Assembly (NCBI RefSeq): GCF_014164785.1
Contig: NZ_JACJFN010000001.1
Span: 620,001 to 684,000 of the forward strand
Reading direction: 5' to 3'
From: Aquipseudomonas guryensis
GTDB lineage: Bacteria > Pseudomonadota > Gammaproteobacteria > Pseudomonadales > Pseudomonadaceae
DNA: 64,000 bases
Shown here in pieces: positions 23,421 through 34,788 of this stretch. The notes below the pieces were generated by a model, which was not told where the DNA came from, searched no databases, and was given only the letters and a program-made list of their open reading frames with translations. How positions within the stretch are numbered: the first letter of the stretch is position 1; every line of letters begins with the position of its first letter. A program made the translations under genes and the position numbers.

Positions 23421-25832
23421 ATGCGTCTGCTGAAGTTTTTCTGGTGGTCTTGCGTCGCCGTTTTTTGTGGGCTAACGCTCAGTTTCAGCGGCGCCTTTCT
23501 CTATCTTAGCCCCGGCCTGCCATCCGTCGAGTCACTGCGCAGCATCCAGCTACAGATACCACTCCGAGTCTATAGCAGCGATAACAAGCTGATTGCCGAG
23601 TTTGGCGAGATGCGCCGCTCACCTATCCGCTTCGAGGACATCCCGCAGGATTTCATCCACGCTCTGCTGGCTGCCGAAGACGACAATTTTGCCAATCATT
23701 ATGGCGTCGACTTCACCAGCCTGATGCGCGCTGCCACTCAGTTATTGTCGAGCGGGCACATCCAGACCGGGGGCAGCACCATCACCATGCAGGTGGCGAA
23801 GAATTTCTTCCTCACCAACGAGAGGAGCTTTTCGCGCAAGATCAGCGAAATCCTCCTGGCCCTGCAAATCGAACGCGAACTGAGCAAGAACGAAATTCTC
23901 GAGCTCTACGTCAACAAGATTTACCTAGGCAACCGCGCCTACGGCATCGAGGCTGCGGCTCAGGTCTATTACGGCAAATCGATACGCGACACCAGCCTGG
24001 CCCAGATGGCCATGATTGCCGGCTTGCCCAAGGCCCCATCGCGCTACAACCCACTGGTCAATCCCGAGCGCAGCATGGAGCGCCGCGACTGGATTCTCGG
24101 CCGCATGCTCAAGCTCGGCGCCATTGATCAGGCCCGCTATGACGCCGCCGTCGCCGAGCCTGTCGCTGTCCGGCAGCATGTCCAACCACCAGAGCTGAAC
24201 GCACCGTATATTGCTGAAATGGCCCGCGCAGAAATGGTCGGCCGCTATGGCAGCGATGCCTATACCGAAGGCTTCCGTGTCACCACCACCGTACCCGCAG
24301 CACTGCAGGAAGCAGCCAACCAGTCCCTGCATGACGGGCTAATCAGCTATGACCAGCGCCATGGCTACCGCGGCCCGGAAACCCGCTTACCCGGCCTGAC
24401 CCGCGAGGCGTGGCTAGAGGAGCTGAGCAAGCACAAAAGCATTGGCGGCCTGGAGCCGGTGATCGTCAGCCAGGTCGAAAAGAGCGGCATCCTGGTGCTC
24501 GATCGCAGTGGCCAGGAATCCCCCGTCGCTTGGGATAGCATGAAATGGGCACGCCCCTTCCTCAACACCAACAGCCTGGGACCTCGCCCGCAGCAGCCTG
24601 CTGATGTAGTGCAGATTGGCGATCTGGTACGTGTCGAGCGCGAAGCGAAAGACAATAATCTGCTGTTCCGCCAGATTCCGGCCGCGCAGAGCGCACTGGT
24701 ATCACTCGACCCGCAGAACGGCGCCATCCGCGCCCTGGTCGGTGGCTTCTCCTTCGAGCAGAGCAATTACAACCGCGCCGCTCAGGCCAAGCGCCAACCC
24801 GGTTCCAGCTTCAAACCCTTCATCTACAGCGCCGCGCTCGACAGCGGCTTCACCGCCGCCAGCCTGGTCAACGATGCCCCCATCGTATTCCAGGAGGCTG
24901 GCATGGATGAGGCCTGGCGCCCGAAGAACGACAACAACACCTTCCTCGGCCCGATCCGCCTGCGTGAGGCCCTGTACAAGTCGCGCAACCTGGTATCGAT
25001 TCGCCTGCTGCAGACCATTGGCATCGACTACACCCTCAACTACATCAGTAACTTCGGCTTCAACAAACAGGACTTGCCACGCAACCTGTCGCTGGCCCTC
25101 GGTACCGCCAACCTCACCCCGCTGGAAATCGCCACTGGCTGGACCGCCTTTGCCAATGGCGGCTACAAGATCCAGCCCTACCTGATCGAACGCATCGACA
25201 GCCGAGACGGCAAAGCATTGTTCATCGCCAACCCGCCGCGTACGGCGATCAGTGCGAATAATCTGGAAGAGCAGAACGCCGTGGCTCTGTCACAGGATCC
25301 CAATGCCGAAATCGTCAAACCAGTAATTGCCGAACAGATTGTCGACGAGCGCACTGCCTACATTCTCACCAACATGCTGCAGGACGTGATCAAACGCGGC
25401 ACCGGCCGCCGCGCGCTGGCTATGGGTCGTGGCGACCTGGCGGGCAAGACTGGCACCACCAACGAGTCCAAGGACAGCTGGTTCTCCGGCTATAACGCCG
25501 ACTATGTCACCACTGTCTGGTCCGGTTTCGATCAGCCGGAAAGCCTCGGCCGCCACGAGTACGGTGGCACCGTGGCGCTGCCGATCTGGATGAGCTACAT
25601 GAGCGCAGCCCTAAAGGACAAGCCAGAGCACCTGCCACCCGAGCCAGCCGGCCTGCTGACCCTGCGCATCGACCCGATCAGCGGCCGTGCCGCCTCCCCC
25701 GGCGCACCCGATGCCTACTTCGAGCTATTTAAGAGTGAGGACTCGCCACCACCGACCAGCGAGCTGGATGGCCTGGCCATCCCCGGCAGCCCACTGCCGG
25801 CTGACGAAGCCGCGCCGATCGATCTGTTTTAA
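23421..25832 (+). CDS. mrcA: Penicillin-binding protein 1A (bifunctional transglycosylase/transpeptidase)
   Basis: An 803-aa class A PBP (also called ponA). It has an N-terminal membrane anchor (residues 7-28), a GT51 glycosyltransferase domain with the catalytic Glu in AAEDDNFANHYG and the GGSTITMQ motif, and an OB-like insert. The transpeptidase domain has SxxK at 462-465, SRN at 521-523 and KTGT at 676-679. It polymerises and cross-links peptidoglycan in the periplasm. It diverges from pilM, as in P. aeruginosa, and ends at a strong hairpin shared with maeB. All catalytic motifs are intact. Confidence 0.96.
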   Translation: MRLLKFFWWSCVAVFCGLTLSFSGAFLYLSPGLPSVESLRSIQLQIPLRVYSSDNKLIAEFGEMRRSPIRFEDIPQDFIHALLAAEDDNFANHYGVDFTSLMRAATQLLSSGHIQTGGSTITMQVAKNFFLTNERSFSRKISEILLALQIERELSKNEILELYVNKIYLGNRAYGIEAAAQVYYGKSIRDTSLAQMAMIAGLPKAPSRYNPLVNPERSMERRDWILGRMLKLGAIDQARYDAAVAEPVAVRQHVQPPELNAPYIAEMARAEMVGRYGSDAYTEGFRVTTTVPAALQEAANQSLHDGLISYDQRHGYRGPETRLPGLTREAWLEELSKHKSIGGLEPVIVSQVEKSGILVLDRSGQESPVAWDSMKWARPFLNTNSLGPRPQQPADVVQIGDLVRVEREAKDNNLLFRQIPAAQSALVSLDPQNGAIRALVGGFSFEQSNYNRAAQAKRQPGSSFKPFIYSAALDSGFTAASLVNDAPIVFQEAGMDEAWRPKNDNNTFLGPIRLREALYKSRNLVSIRLLQTIGIDYTLNYISNFGFNKQDLPRNLSLALGTANLTPLEIATGWTAFANGGYKIQPYLIERIDSRDGKALFIANPPRTAISANNLEEQNAVALSQDPNAEIVKPVIAEQIVDERTAYILTNMLQDVIKRGTGRRALAMGRGDLAGKTGTTNESKDSWFSGYNADYVTTVWSGFDQPESLGRHEYGGTVALPIWMSYMSAALKDKPEHLPPEPAGLLTLRIDPISGRAASPGAPDAYFELFKSEDSPPPTSELDGLAIPGSPLPADEAAPIDLF

Positions 25833-25850
25833 GTAGACCGGACAGACGCC

Positions 25851-25886
25851 CAATAAAAAGCCCCGCAATCGCGGGGCTTTTTATTG
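25851..25886. terminator. Bidirectional terminator between mrcA and maeB
   Basis: A perfect 16-bp stem (25851-25866 with 25871-25886) around AATC, with a GC core and A/T-rich flanks. It serves both converging genes. Confidence 0.93.
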
Positions 25887-25895
25887 GCTGAGTGA

Positions 25896-27164
25896 TCAAC
25901 CGTTGAACACGTCATCCACCGACTGCAGCGGATAGTGCTTCGGATACGGCAGGGTCGCCACACCGCTTTCGATAGCAGCTTTGGCCACCGCATCGCACAC
26001 CACAGTAATCAGACGCACATCCATCGGCTTCGGGATGATGTACTCGCGACCGAAGGACAGCGCGATACCACCGTAGGCGTCGCAGACTTCCTGCGGCACC
26101 GGCAGCTTGGCCAGATCACGCAGGGCCAGGGCGGCGGCGATCTTCATTTCTTCGTTGATGCGGGTCGCGCGAACGTCCAGGGCACCACGGAAGATGAAGG
26201 GGAAGCCGAGCACGTTGTTGACCTGGTTCGGATAGTCCGAGCGGCCAGTGGCCATGATCACATCCGGGCGCGCCTCGCGAGCCAGCTCCGGCTTGATTTC
26301 CGGATCCGGGTTGGAGCAGGCAAAGACGATCGGGTCACGTGCCATGCGCTTGAGATCTTCAGCGCTAAGCAGGTTGGCACCGGACAGACCGACGAAGACA
26401 TCCGCACCATCCAGCGCTTCGGACAGAGTGCGTTTTTCGGTCTGATGAGCGAACACTGCCTTGTACTGATTGAGATCATCGCGACCAGCATGGATCACAC
26501 CCTTGCGGTCAAGCATGAAGATGTTCTCGACCTTGGCGCCCATGCTGACCAGCAGCTTCATGCAGGAGATCGCGGCAGCACCCGCGCCAAGGCAAACAAT
26601 CTTGGCTTCCGGCAGGGTCTTGCCGGCGATTTCCAGGGCGTTGAGCATGCCGGCAGCGGTGACGATGGCAGTGCCATGCTGGTCATCGTGGAACACTGGG
26701 ATATCGCACTGCTCGATCAGCGTACGCTCGATCTCGAAGCACTCAGGGGCCTTGATGTCTTCGAGGTTGATGCCGCCGAAGGTGATGGAGATACGACGCA
26801 CGGTGTCGATAAAGGCCTGCGGGCTTTCGGACTCGACTTCGATGTCGAACACGTCGATGCCGGCAAAACGCTTGAACAGCACACCTTTGCCTTCCATCAC
26901 CGGCTTGGAAGCAAGCGGACCGAGGTTACCCAGACCGAGAATGGCGGTGCCATCGGAGATCACTGCCACCAGATTGCCCTTGCCGGTATAGCGGTAGGCC
27001 AGTTCGGCATCGCGGGCAATTTCGCGCACTGGCTCAGCCACACCCGGGCTATAGGCCAGGGACAAATCGCGGGCGGTGGCAGTGGGCTTGGTCAGTTCCA
27101 CACTCAGTTTGCCCGGGCGGGGCTGAGCGTGGTACTCGAGAGCGGCAGTTTTCAGATCTGACAT
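25896..27164 (-). CDS. maeB: Malic enzyme, short form
   Basis: A 422-aa enzyme that oxidatively decarboxylates malate to pyruvate and produces NAD(P)H. Visible features are the [11 protein letters not shown] segment, the NAD(P)-binding regions ILGLGNLG and [11 protein letters not shown], and the metal site around DDQHGTA. It lacks the C-terminal phosphotransacetylase-like domain of long MaeB proteins, as usual for Pseudomonas. NADP preference is assumed from the family. The ATG at 27164 gives the typical [12 protein letters not shown] start; upstream in-frame codons add a tail with no conservation. It is transcribed towards mrcA. Confidence 0.93.
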   Translation of the reverse strand: MSDLKTAALEYHAQPRPGKLSVELTKPTATARDLSLAYSPGVAEPVREIARDAELAYRYTGKGNLVAVISDGTAILGLGNLGPLASKPVMEGKGVLFKRFAGIDVFDIEVESESPQAFIDTVRRISITFGGINLEDIKAPECFEIERTLIEQCDIPVFHDDQHGTAIVTAAGMLNALEIAGKTLPEAKIVCLGAGAAAISCMKLLVSMGAKVENIFMLDRKGVIHAGRDDLNQYKAVFAHQTEKRTLSEALDGADVFVGLSGANLLSAEDLKRMARDPIVFACSNPDPEIKPELAREARPDVIMATGRSDYPNQVNNVLGFPFIFRGALDVRATRINEEMKIAAALALRDLAKLPVPQEVCDAYGGIALSFGREYIIPKPMDVRLITVVCDAVAKAAIESGVATLPYPKHYPLQSVDDVFNG

Positions 27165-27258
27165 GTTGGCTATTTCCGCTTTTGCTGTGAAACGCAGGCG
27201 AGCGAGCATACGCAAGAAGGCATCACCCCACAAGCCGACCGGCGGGGACTACAACGCC

Positions 27259-28698
27259 CTAACGCACCGTCTTCAGCCAGTCACCCGGGCTCGGCTGCCC
27301 CTCGGGATAAAGGCCGTTGAGCAGGCGTAAACGCACCAGCTGATCGCCCTCGCCACTCATCTGCTGGCTCAACCCCTCCAGACTCTGGCCCGCTTTGAAC
27401 TGCAGCAGGCGCAGTCGACGCGGCTCGCTCAAGGCGCGTTCCTGCGCTCGCAGGGGACGGAAACTGCGCACCACCTCGAGGAAACGCTCATCCTCGCTCT
27501 CCAGGGAGGCATGCCCCTTGACCGCCCCGATAAACAGGAAGGCCTGGCGCTCACGAGTGATTACCGCCACGCGCTTGGCTGCCGTGCCCGGCACCACGGC
27601 CGTCGCGACATCGAGGCCGGCCTGGCGGAAATTGTCCTGCTGCACCAACTGCTGGCGCCCAGCCCGCTGCCGCAGGTACTGCTCGGCGCTCAGCGCCTTG
27701 GGCAGTGGCTCCAGGCTCATGACCACGAACGCCTGCTGATCGGCGCTGTGCACGATCAGCGCATCGGCGCGATTGATCAGTTCCCAGCCCGGCGGGAAGG
27801 CCAGGGTGAAATCCAGACCCGAATGGTAGAAATGCTGACCGCGGCGCACACCGGCCTCAGCCGAATCACCAAAGGGCATACCCTCGATGTGCTTGAGGTA
27901 CACATCCCGGCCGACTTCACCCTGCCCGGTGGCCAGAGGACTGGCTGCGGCCACCACCTGACGCAGGCGGGTATCGTTGTCCGGATGGGTATCGAATAGG
28001 CCGTGGTAGCCCGCCGCCGGCACCTCCTGCCCCGTGGCCCGTGCCTGGTCGCGGGCGAAATCCTCCTGACTCTTGAGCACCTTGACCACTTCGATCATCG
28101 CCTGCGGGTCATAGCCACTGCGCGCCAGGTACTGAGCGCCAAGGCCATCGGCCTCCAACTCCATGTCCCGGCCGTAGCCGCTGACAAAAGCGCCGCCCAG
28201 GGCACTGGTCAAATCGCCAGCGGCGCCGACGCCGGTGCCGATCGCCACGGCCTGACCGAGCAACCCCCAGGCAGTCGATTGGCTTTGCTGGCGCACACTG
28301 TGGCGCGCCGTGACATGGCCAACTTCATGACCGAGCACTGCCGCCAGTTCGGCTTCCGAACTGAGGTAGGCCATCAGCCCGCGATGAATGTAGATATGTC
28401 CGCCCGGCAGGGCGAAGGCATTGATGTCCGGACTGTCGATCACCGTGAAGCTGTACTTCAGGTTGCTGCGATGGCCGTAGCGGGCAACGCGTTCACCCAC
28501 TTGCTGCACGTAGGCCTGCAGCTTCTCGTCGGCGTAGCGCGGGTACTGCTTGCGGATTTCTTCGTTGTAGCGCTGGCCCAGCTCGATTTCCTGCTGCTCG
28601 CTCATCATCACGAAGTCATTGCGCCCGGTCGCCGGATTGACCGCACAACCCACCAATTGGCCCAGTAACAACAGCAGCAACGCAACACGCACCATCAT
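27259..28698 (-). CDS. M48 family metalloprotease lipoprotein (BepA/LoiP-like)
   Basis: A 479-aa lipoprotein with lipobox QLVGC (Cys18). It has an M48 peptidase domain with the zinc-binding HEVGH motif and a downstream Glu in the SGYGRDMELEADGLG segment. The C-terminal half carries a LysM-like or SH3-like end (LQFKAGQSLEGLSQQM). Such proteases act in the periplasm on misfolded outer-membrane proteins or on LPS assembly. The start overlaps the nuclease stop (ATGA), so the two genes are co-translated. Unlike E. coli BepA it has no clear TPR repeats. Confidence 0.85.
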   Translation of the reverse strand: MMVRVALLLLLLGQLVGCAVNPATGRNDFVMMSEQQEIELGQRYNEEIRKQYPRYADEKLQAYVQQVGERVARYGHRSNLKYSFTVIDSPDINAFALPGGHIYIHRGLMAYLSSEAELAAVLGHEVGHVTARHSVRQQSQSTAWGLLGQAVAIGTGVGAAGDLTSALGGAFVSGYGRDMELEADGLGAQYLARSGYDPQAMIEVVKVLKSQEDFARDQARATGQEVPAAGYHGLFDTHPDNDTRLRQVVAAASPLATGQGEVGRDVYLKHIEGMPFGDSAEAGVRRGQHFYHSGLDFTLAFPPGWELINRADALIVHSADQQAFVVMSLEPLPKALSAEQYLRQRAGRQQLVQQDNFRQAGLDVATAVVPGTAAKRVAVITRERQAFLFIGAVKGHASLESEDERFLEVVRSFRPLRAQERALSEPRRLRLLQFKAGQSLEGLSQQMSGEGDQLVRLRLLNGLYPEGQPSPGDWLKTVR

Positions 28699-29495
28699 GG
28701 CAACACCTCAAGCATGGCCGCATGGGTGAGTGACAACATCCAGCGTGCCTGGCCCGGTTTTACGCCGCCCTTGCGCGCCCGGTCAACCACCCAGCCGCGC
28801 GCTTCGACCTGACGCCCGTCGAGGCGCTGCAGCGCGTCAACATCAAAGTAGCGCAACAGTTTGGGCGCCACCCGCAGCACCAACGGGCCGTCGAGTTCAA
28901 GCCATAGCCCGCCGCGATTACGCTGCACACTCACTACGCGCCCACGCACCAGAGCGAAGCCGCCGCGCTTGACCGTCTCTGGCGCGACCACCTGAGTTTG
29001 CCGCCAAAGCCCGAGCCGCGCGCTGCGCGCCTGGCGCTCGGCCACCTGCTGACAGCCGACCAGTCCGCTATCCGGAGCGAACGCCACCAGATAAGCCAGG
29101 CCCTCGGCCAGCAATTGCGCCTCCAGATTATGCCCGGCGGCATCATAGACATGCGCCAGGGTACGCCCGTAGTGATCACGCGCCGGCTCACCCTGGCGCA
29201 GGCCGATCCGCCCGTCATTGGCTGCCACCAATGCCTGCAAGCGCTTACGCGCCGCCTCGGCGAAGGGCTCGGCCGGACGCCCGTCGCGCGCGCGTTCGGG
29301 CGCATTCAGGCCGATCAGCCGCACGTTGCGGCCATCGGTCAGGCGCAGGGTGTCGCCATCCACCACCCGCTCGACCTTGATCTGCGGCAGCTTGCCTGGC
29401 GCGGGACAGAACGCCCATGCCGGGGCAACCAGGAAGACGGAAACGAAAAAGGCGCCCACCAGGGACGCCTTTTTCAGCAGCGCGGAATAACCCAT
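28695..29495 (-). CDS. Secreted thermonuclease-family (SNase) protein
   Basis: A 266-aa protein with a Sec signal peptide (cleavage near PAWA) followed by a staphylococcal-nuclease-like domain. Catalytic-type motifs VDGDTLRL, VRLIGLNAPE and DHYGRTLAHVY are present, so it is expected to be an active calcium-dependent nuclease in the periplasm or outside the cell. About 100 extra C-terminal residues form a second domain of unknown role. Homologues sit at this place in other Pseudomonas, between rpmE and the M48 protease. The ATG at 29495 is the only start that exposes the signal peptide. Confidence 0.85.
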   Translation of the reverse strand: MGYSALLKKASLVGAFFVSVFLVAPAWAFCPAPGKLPQIKVERVVDGDTLRLTDGRNVRLIGLNAPERARDGRPAEPFAEAARKRLQALVAANDGRIGLRQGEPARDHYGRTLAHVYDAAGHNLEAQLLAEGLAYLVAFAPDSGLVGCQQVAERQARSARLGLWRQTQVVAPETVKRGGFALVRGRVVSVQRNRGGLWLELDGPLVLRVAPKLLRYFDVDALQRLDGRQVEARGWVVDRARKGGVKPGQARWMLSLTHAAMLEVLP

Positions 29496-29521
29496 CAGGT
29501 CTCCCGTGGCAGCTCGGGTAC

Positions 29522-29734
29522 TTACTTGGTACCGAACACGCCGAAACGCTGGTTGAAGCGATCGATACGGCCGCCGGTGTCCAGCACTTTCTGCTTGCCG
29601 GTGTAGAACGGGTGGCACTCGGAGCAGACGTCCAGGCTCAGCGACTTGCACAGAGTGGAACGGGTCTTGATCACGTTGCCGCAGCTGCAGGTCGCGGTGA
29701 CTTCTTCGTACTGGGGATGGATTTCGGCTTTCAT
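29522..29734 (-). CDS. rpmE: 50S ribosomal protein L31, zinc-binding type
   Basis: A 70-aa ribosomal protein of the Cys-containing (C+) type. The four zinc ligands CSC near residues 16-18 and CSEC at 37-40 are present. It stabilises the contact between the ribosomal subunits. It stands alone with its own promoter and diverges from priA. The zinc ligands imply that a zinc-free paralogue may exist elsewhere in the genome for zinc starvation. Confidence 0.97.
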   Translation of the reverse strand: MKAEIHPQYEEVTATCSCGNVIKTRSTLCKSLSLDVCSECHPFYTGKQKVLDTGGRIDRFNQRFGVFGTK

Positions 29735-29761
29735 CGCACTTTCCTCGGTTGGTGTGCCGCC

Positions 29762-29780
29762 ACTTGGCTGGTTGCCAAGT
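29762..29780 (-). promoter_or_regulatory. Hairpin in the rpmE leader
   Basis: Perfect 7-bp arms ACTTGGC/GCCAAGT with a 5-base loop, about 28 bases upstream of the rpmE ATG. Its place between promoter and ribosome binding site suits translational autocontrol, as reported for L31 in E. coli. Confidence 0.4.
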
Positions 29781-29802
29781 ACCGCACGGAAATAGGCCGC
29801 GG

Positions 29803-29830
29803 ATCATACCAGAGCGCGCTATCTGCGCAA
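29803..29830 (-). promoter_or_regulatory. rpmE promoter
   Basis: On the minus strand TTGCGC (29825-29830), 16 bases, then TATGAT (29803-29808) preceded by TG at the extended -10 position. It would start transcription about 60 bases before rpmE. Confidence 0.6.
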
Positions 29831-29894
29831 GCCACCGGTCAATCTCGGCGACGTGTGGCCGTGTTAGCATCGCCGCGTCCACTGGGAGCCTGCT

Positions 29895-32114
29895 GTGCCC
29901 GACACCATTCTTCGCCTCGCCCTGCCCTCGCCACTGCGTCGCCTGTTCGACTACCGCGCTCCCGCCGGTGTGCCGCGCAGCGCCCTGCAGCCGGGCATGC
30001 GCCTGCGCGTGCCGTTCGGCCGCCGCGAGATGATCGGGGTGCTGATCGAGGTGGTCGAACACAGCGAAGTGCCGTTGGACAAGCTCAAGCCGGCCCTGGA
30101 ACTGCTCGACCGCCGCACACCGCTACCCGCAGCGCTGTTCAAGCTGTGCCTGTGGACTGCCCAGTACTACCAGCACAGCCTCGGCGACACCCTCAGCTGG
30201 GCCCTGCCGGTGTTGCTGCGTCAGGGCGAGCCGGCCGAGGCGCGCCAGGAGCGCTTCTGGCACGCGACCCCAGGCGCCGACCTGAATGACCCGCGTCTGG
30301 CCCGCGCACCGCGCCAGCGCGAGGCACTGCGCACCCTGGCCCAGCATCCCCATGGCGTGGCACACAGCCTGCTGAGCAAGCTGCTGCTGAACAAGGACAG
30401 CCTCGACCTGCTGCTGGAGAAGGGCCTGGTACAGGTCGAAGTGCGCCGCAGCGCTCCCCTGGTGCGCCACGGCGGCTGGCTGGCACAGCCGGAGCTGCCG
30501 CTGAATGCCGAGCAGCGCGCCGCCTTCACTGCCATTCAGTCAGGCATGGATGGCTTTGGCGCCTTCCTTCTATACGGGGTCACCGGCAGCGGCAAGACCG
30601 AGGTCTACCTGCAACTGATCCATCAATGCCTGCAAGCGGGCAAACAGGCGCTAGTGCTGATCCCGGAGATCAACCTGGGCCCACAGACCCTCGAACGCTT
30701 CGCCCGTCGCTTCAATGCACGGATCGCCCTGCTGCATTCCGGGGTCAACGACCGCGAGCGCCTGGACGCCTGGCTGGCGGCGCGCGACGGCGAGGCGGAT
30801 ATCGTAATCGGCACCCGCTCGGCGCTGTTCACCCCGCTGAAGAATGCGGGACTGATCATCATCGACGAGGAACACGACGCTTCTTATAAACAGCAGGAGG
30901 GCCTGCGCTACCACGCCCGTGACCTGGCCCTCGTGCGTGCCCGCCAGGACAACCTGCCGATTGTCCTCGGTTCGGCCACGCCATCGCTGGAAAGCCTGCA
31001 CAACGCCCACGCCGGCCGCTACGCCCTGCTCAAACTCAACCAACGCGCCGGCGGCGCACAGCCACCGCGGTTCCTGCGCCTTGACGTGAAAAGCCTGCCG
31101 CTGGACTCCGGCATTTCCGGCCCGCTGCAGCAGGCCATCGGTCAGACCCTTGCCGCCGGCCAGCAGGTGCTGGTGTTTCTCAACCGCCGCGGCTTCGCGC
31201 CGACTCTGCTGTGCCACGACTGCGGCTGGATCAGCCAGTGCCAGCGCTGTGATGCACGGATGACCCTGCACCAGCGCTCCGGCGAACTGCGCTGCCACCA
31301 CTGCGGGCATGCCGAACGGCCGCCCCGGCAATGCCCGGACTGTGGCAAGGTCGACCTGCGCCCAGTCGGCGCCGGCACCGAGCGCGCCGAGGAACGCCTG
31401 AACATCCTCTTCCCGGACATTCCGGTGCTGCGCATCGACCGTGACACCACGGCGCGCAAGGGCAGCATGGACAAGCTGTTCAGCACCATCAGCCGTGGCG
31501 AGCCGTGCATCCTGGTCGGCACGCAGATGCTCGCCAAGGGTCACCACTTCCCGCGCGTGACCCTGGTGGCGATCCTCGATGCCGACGGCGGCCTGTATTC
31601 CGCCGACTTCCGTGCCAGCGAGCGCATGGCCCAGCTGATCGTCCAGGTCGCCGGCCGCGCCGGACGGGCCGAGGAGCCGGGCAAGGTGATCATTCAGTCG
31701 CATCTGGCCGACCACCCGCTGCTGGTCCAGCTCACCGAGCAGGGCTACCCGGCCTTCGCCGAGCAGGCCCTGAGCGAACGCCGTGGCGCCGGCCTGCCGC
31801 CGTTTGCCCACCTCGCCCTGCTGCGCGCCGAAGCGCACAAGCCGGGCCAGGCCGAAGGCTTCCTCGACGAAGCCTGCAGCTACGCCGAGCAACTGCAACA
31901 GGAACTGCGCCTGCCCGCCATCGAACTGCTCGGCCCGGTGCCGGCACCGATGGAGCGTCGCGCCGGCCGCCATCGTGCCCAGCTGCTGCTGCAGTCCGGC
32001 AGCCGCGTGCCGCTGCACAAGCTGCTGGCCGCCTGGCTGCCGATTCTCGAAGCAATGCCCGCTGGTCGTGCGGTGCGCTGGTCGCTGGATATCGACCCGA
32101 TCGACCTGTTCTAG
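29895..32114 (+). CDS. priA: Primosomal replication restart helicase PriA
   Basis: A 739-aa superfamily 2 helicase that reloads the replisome at stalled forks. Visible in order are the N-terminal DNA-binding domain, Walker A GVTGSGKTE, the DEEH box IIIDEEHDAS, eight zinc-ligand cysteines in CHDCGWISQCQRCDA and CHHCG to CPDCG, and the C-terminal helicase lobe. The start is a GTG at 29895 with GGAG at 29884-29887. Length is normal for the family. It diverges from rpmE, as in P. aeruginosa. Confidence 0.96.
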   Translation: MPDTILRLALPSPLRRLFDYRAPAGVPRSALQPGMRLRVPFGRREMIGVLIEVVEHSEVPLDKLKPALELLDRRTPLPAALFKLCLWTAQYYQHSLGDTLSWALPVLLRQGEPAEARQERFWHATPGADLNDPRLARAPRQREALRTLAQHPHGVAHSLLSKLLLNKDSLDLLLEKGLVQVEVRRSAPLVRHGGWLAQPELPLNAEQRAAFTAIQSGMDGFGAFLLYGVTGSGKTEVYLQLIHQCLQAGKQALVLIPEINLGPQTLERFARRFNARIALLHSGVNDRERLDAWLAARDGEADIVIGTRSALFTPLKNAGLIIIDEEHDASYKQQEGLRYHARDLALVRARQDNLPIVLGSATPSLESLHNAHAGRYALLKLNQRAGGAQPPRFLRLDVKSLPLDSGISGPLQQAIGQTLAAGQQVLVFLNRRGFAPTLLCHDCGWISQCQRCDARMTLHQRSGELRCHHCGHAERPPRQCPDCGKVDLRPVGAGTERAEERLNILFPDIPVLRIDRDTTARKGSMDKLFSTISRGEPCILVGTQMLAKGHHFPRVTLVAILDADGGLYSADFRASERMAQLIVQVAGRAGRAEEPGKVIIQSHLADHPLLVQLTEQGYPAFAEQALSERRGAGLPPFAHLALLRAEAHKPGQAEGFLDEACSYAEQLQQELRLPAIELLGPVPAPMERRAGRHRAQLLLQSGSRVPLHKLLAAWLPILEAMPAGRAVRWSLDIDPIDLF

Positions 32115-32170
32115 ATTGCCCATCACGCAGGCTGCACCACAGGCACAGAGGCCCCAATTGGCAATCCTCG

Positions 32171-32190
32171 GTGCGCACGGCGCACCCTAC
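32171..32190 (+). repeat. Single copy of a 20-bp REP-like unit
   Basis: A 20-base unit (starts GTGCGCACGG, ends CGCACCCTAC) lies in the 148-bp priA-argS gap. The same sequence forms the right arm of the inverted pair at 58048-58112. No transposase gene is nearby. Confidence 0.65.
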
Positions 32191-32218
32191 GCGCTCGCCT
32201 GCAACTGCTACCTGCCTC

Positions 32219-34002
<1,784 letters not shown>

Positions 34003-34692
34003 GTGGCGGCGAAGAAAAAACCGGCACCCAAACGCGGCGCCAGTCGCTACCAGGCCCCGGCGAAAAGCCCGGTTCCGGGCTGGGTGTGGCTGGCCTGCGG
34101 CCTGGTTATAGGCGGCTTCATGGTGTTCCTGTTCAGCCTCGAACCGGGCCGCGATGACGTCAAGCGCGCCAAACCCGAAGACGCCCAGCGCCCGAGCGGC
34201 GCGCAGACCACGACTCAGGCCAAGCCACAAACCAAGCCGGAAGCGGTCAAGCCCAAGTACGACTTCTACACCCTGTTGCCGGAATCCGAGGTCATCGTGC
34301 CGCCGGAGGCCCTGCCGACCGAAAAACAGGCCGCCGAAAGCAAACCGGTCACCCCGGAAGAAGCAGCGAAAATCGACGCCGCCCGCGCCGAAGCCCTGCT
34401 CAATGGCCAGACCCCGCCGCCACCGCCAGTCATCGCCAAGGCGCCGGCCAGGACCCTGTTCTTCCTCCAGGCCGGTTCCTTCCGCAAGCAGGACGATGCC
34501 GACAAGGTGCGCGCGCAGATCATCCTGCTTGGTCAGAACGTGCAGGTAGAGTCCGGCACCGTGCGTGAGGAAACCTGGTACCGCGTCCTGGTCGGCCCCT
34601 ACGCCAACCGCGAGCAGCTGGCCAGTGCGCAGAAACAGCTGGCTGGCAGTGGCTTCAGCAATCTCTTGCTACAACAGCGACAGAGCCGCTAA
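34003..34692 (+). CDS. SPOR-domain membrane protein (FtsN-like)
   Basis: A 229-aa bitopic protein. It has a basic cytoplasmic N-terminus (KKKPAPKRGASRY), one membrane segment at about residues 28-46 and a Pro/Lys/Glu-rich periplasmic linker. The C-terminal SPOR domain runs from about residue 150 (FFLQAGSFRKQDDADKVR) to LLLQQRQ. It should bind septal peptidoglycan, like FtsN, and may be the FtsN of this organism. The GTG start follows the argS TAA with no gap. In P. aeruginosa the same gene lies between argS and hslV. Confidence 0.85.
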   Translation: MAAKKKPAPKRGASRYQAPAKSPVPGWVWLACGLVIGGFMVFLFSLEPGRDDVKRAKPEDAQRPSGAQTTTQAKPQTKPEAVKPKYDFYTLLPESEVIVPPEALPTEKQAAESKPVTPEEAAKIDAARAEALLNGQTPPPPPVIAKAPARTLFFLQAGSFRKQDDADKVRAQIILLGQNVQVESGTVREETWYRVLVGPYANREQLASAQKQLAGSGFSNLLLQQRQSR

Positions 34693-34713
34693 TCCGCGAT
34701 TTGTGACCGCCCG

Positions 34714-34742
34714 GTTGAAAAGCCGGGCCGGCCACCCCATCT
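34714..34742 (+). promoter_or_regulatory. Sigma-32 heat-shock promoter of hslVU
   Basis: GTTGAA (34714-34719), a 15-base spacer, then CCCCATCT (34735-34742). This fits the sigma-32 consensus CTTGAA/CCCCATnT with one mismatch and lies about 50 bases upstream of hslV. Confidence 0.8.
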
Positions 34743-34788
34743 GATCTCCATTCGGGCAACTTCGCCCCGCTGTGTGGAGACTCTCCCC

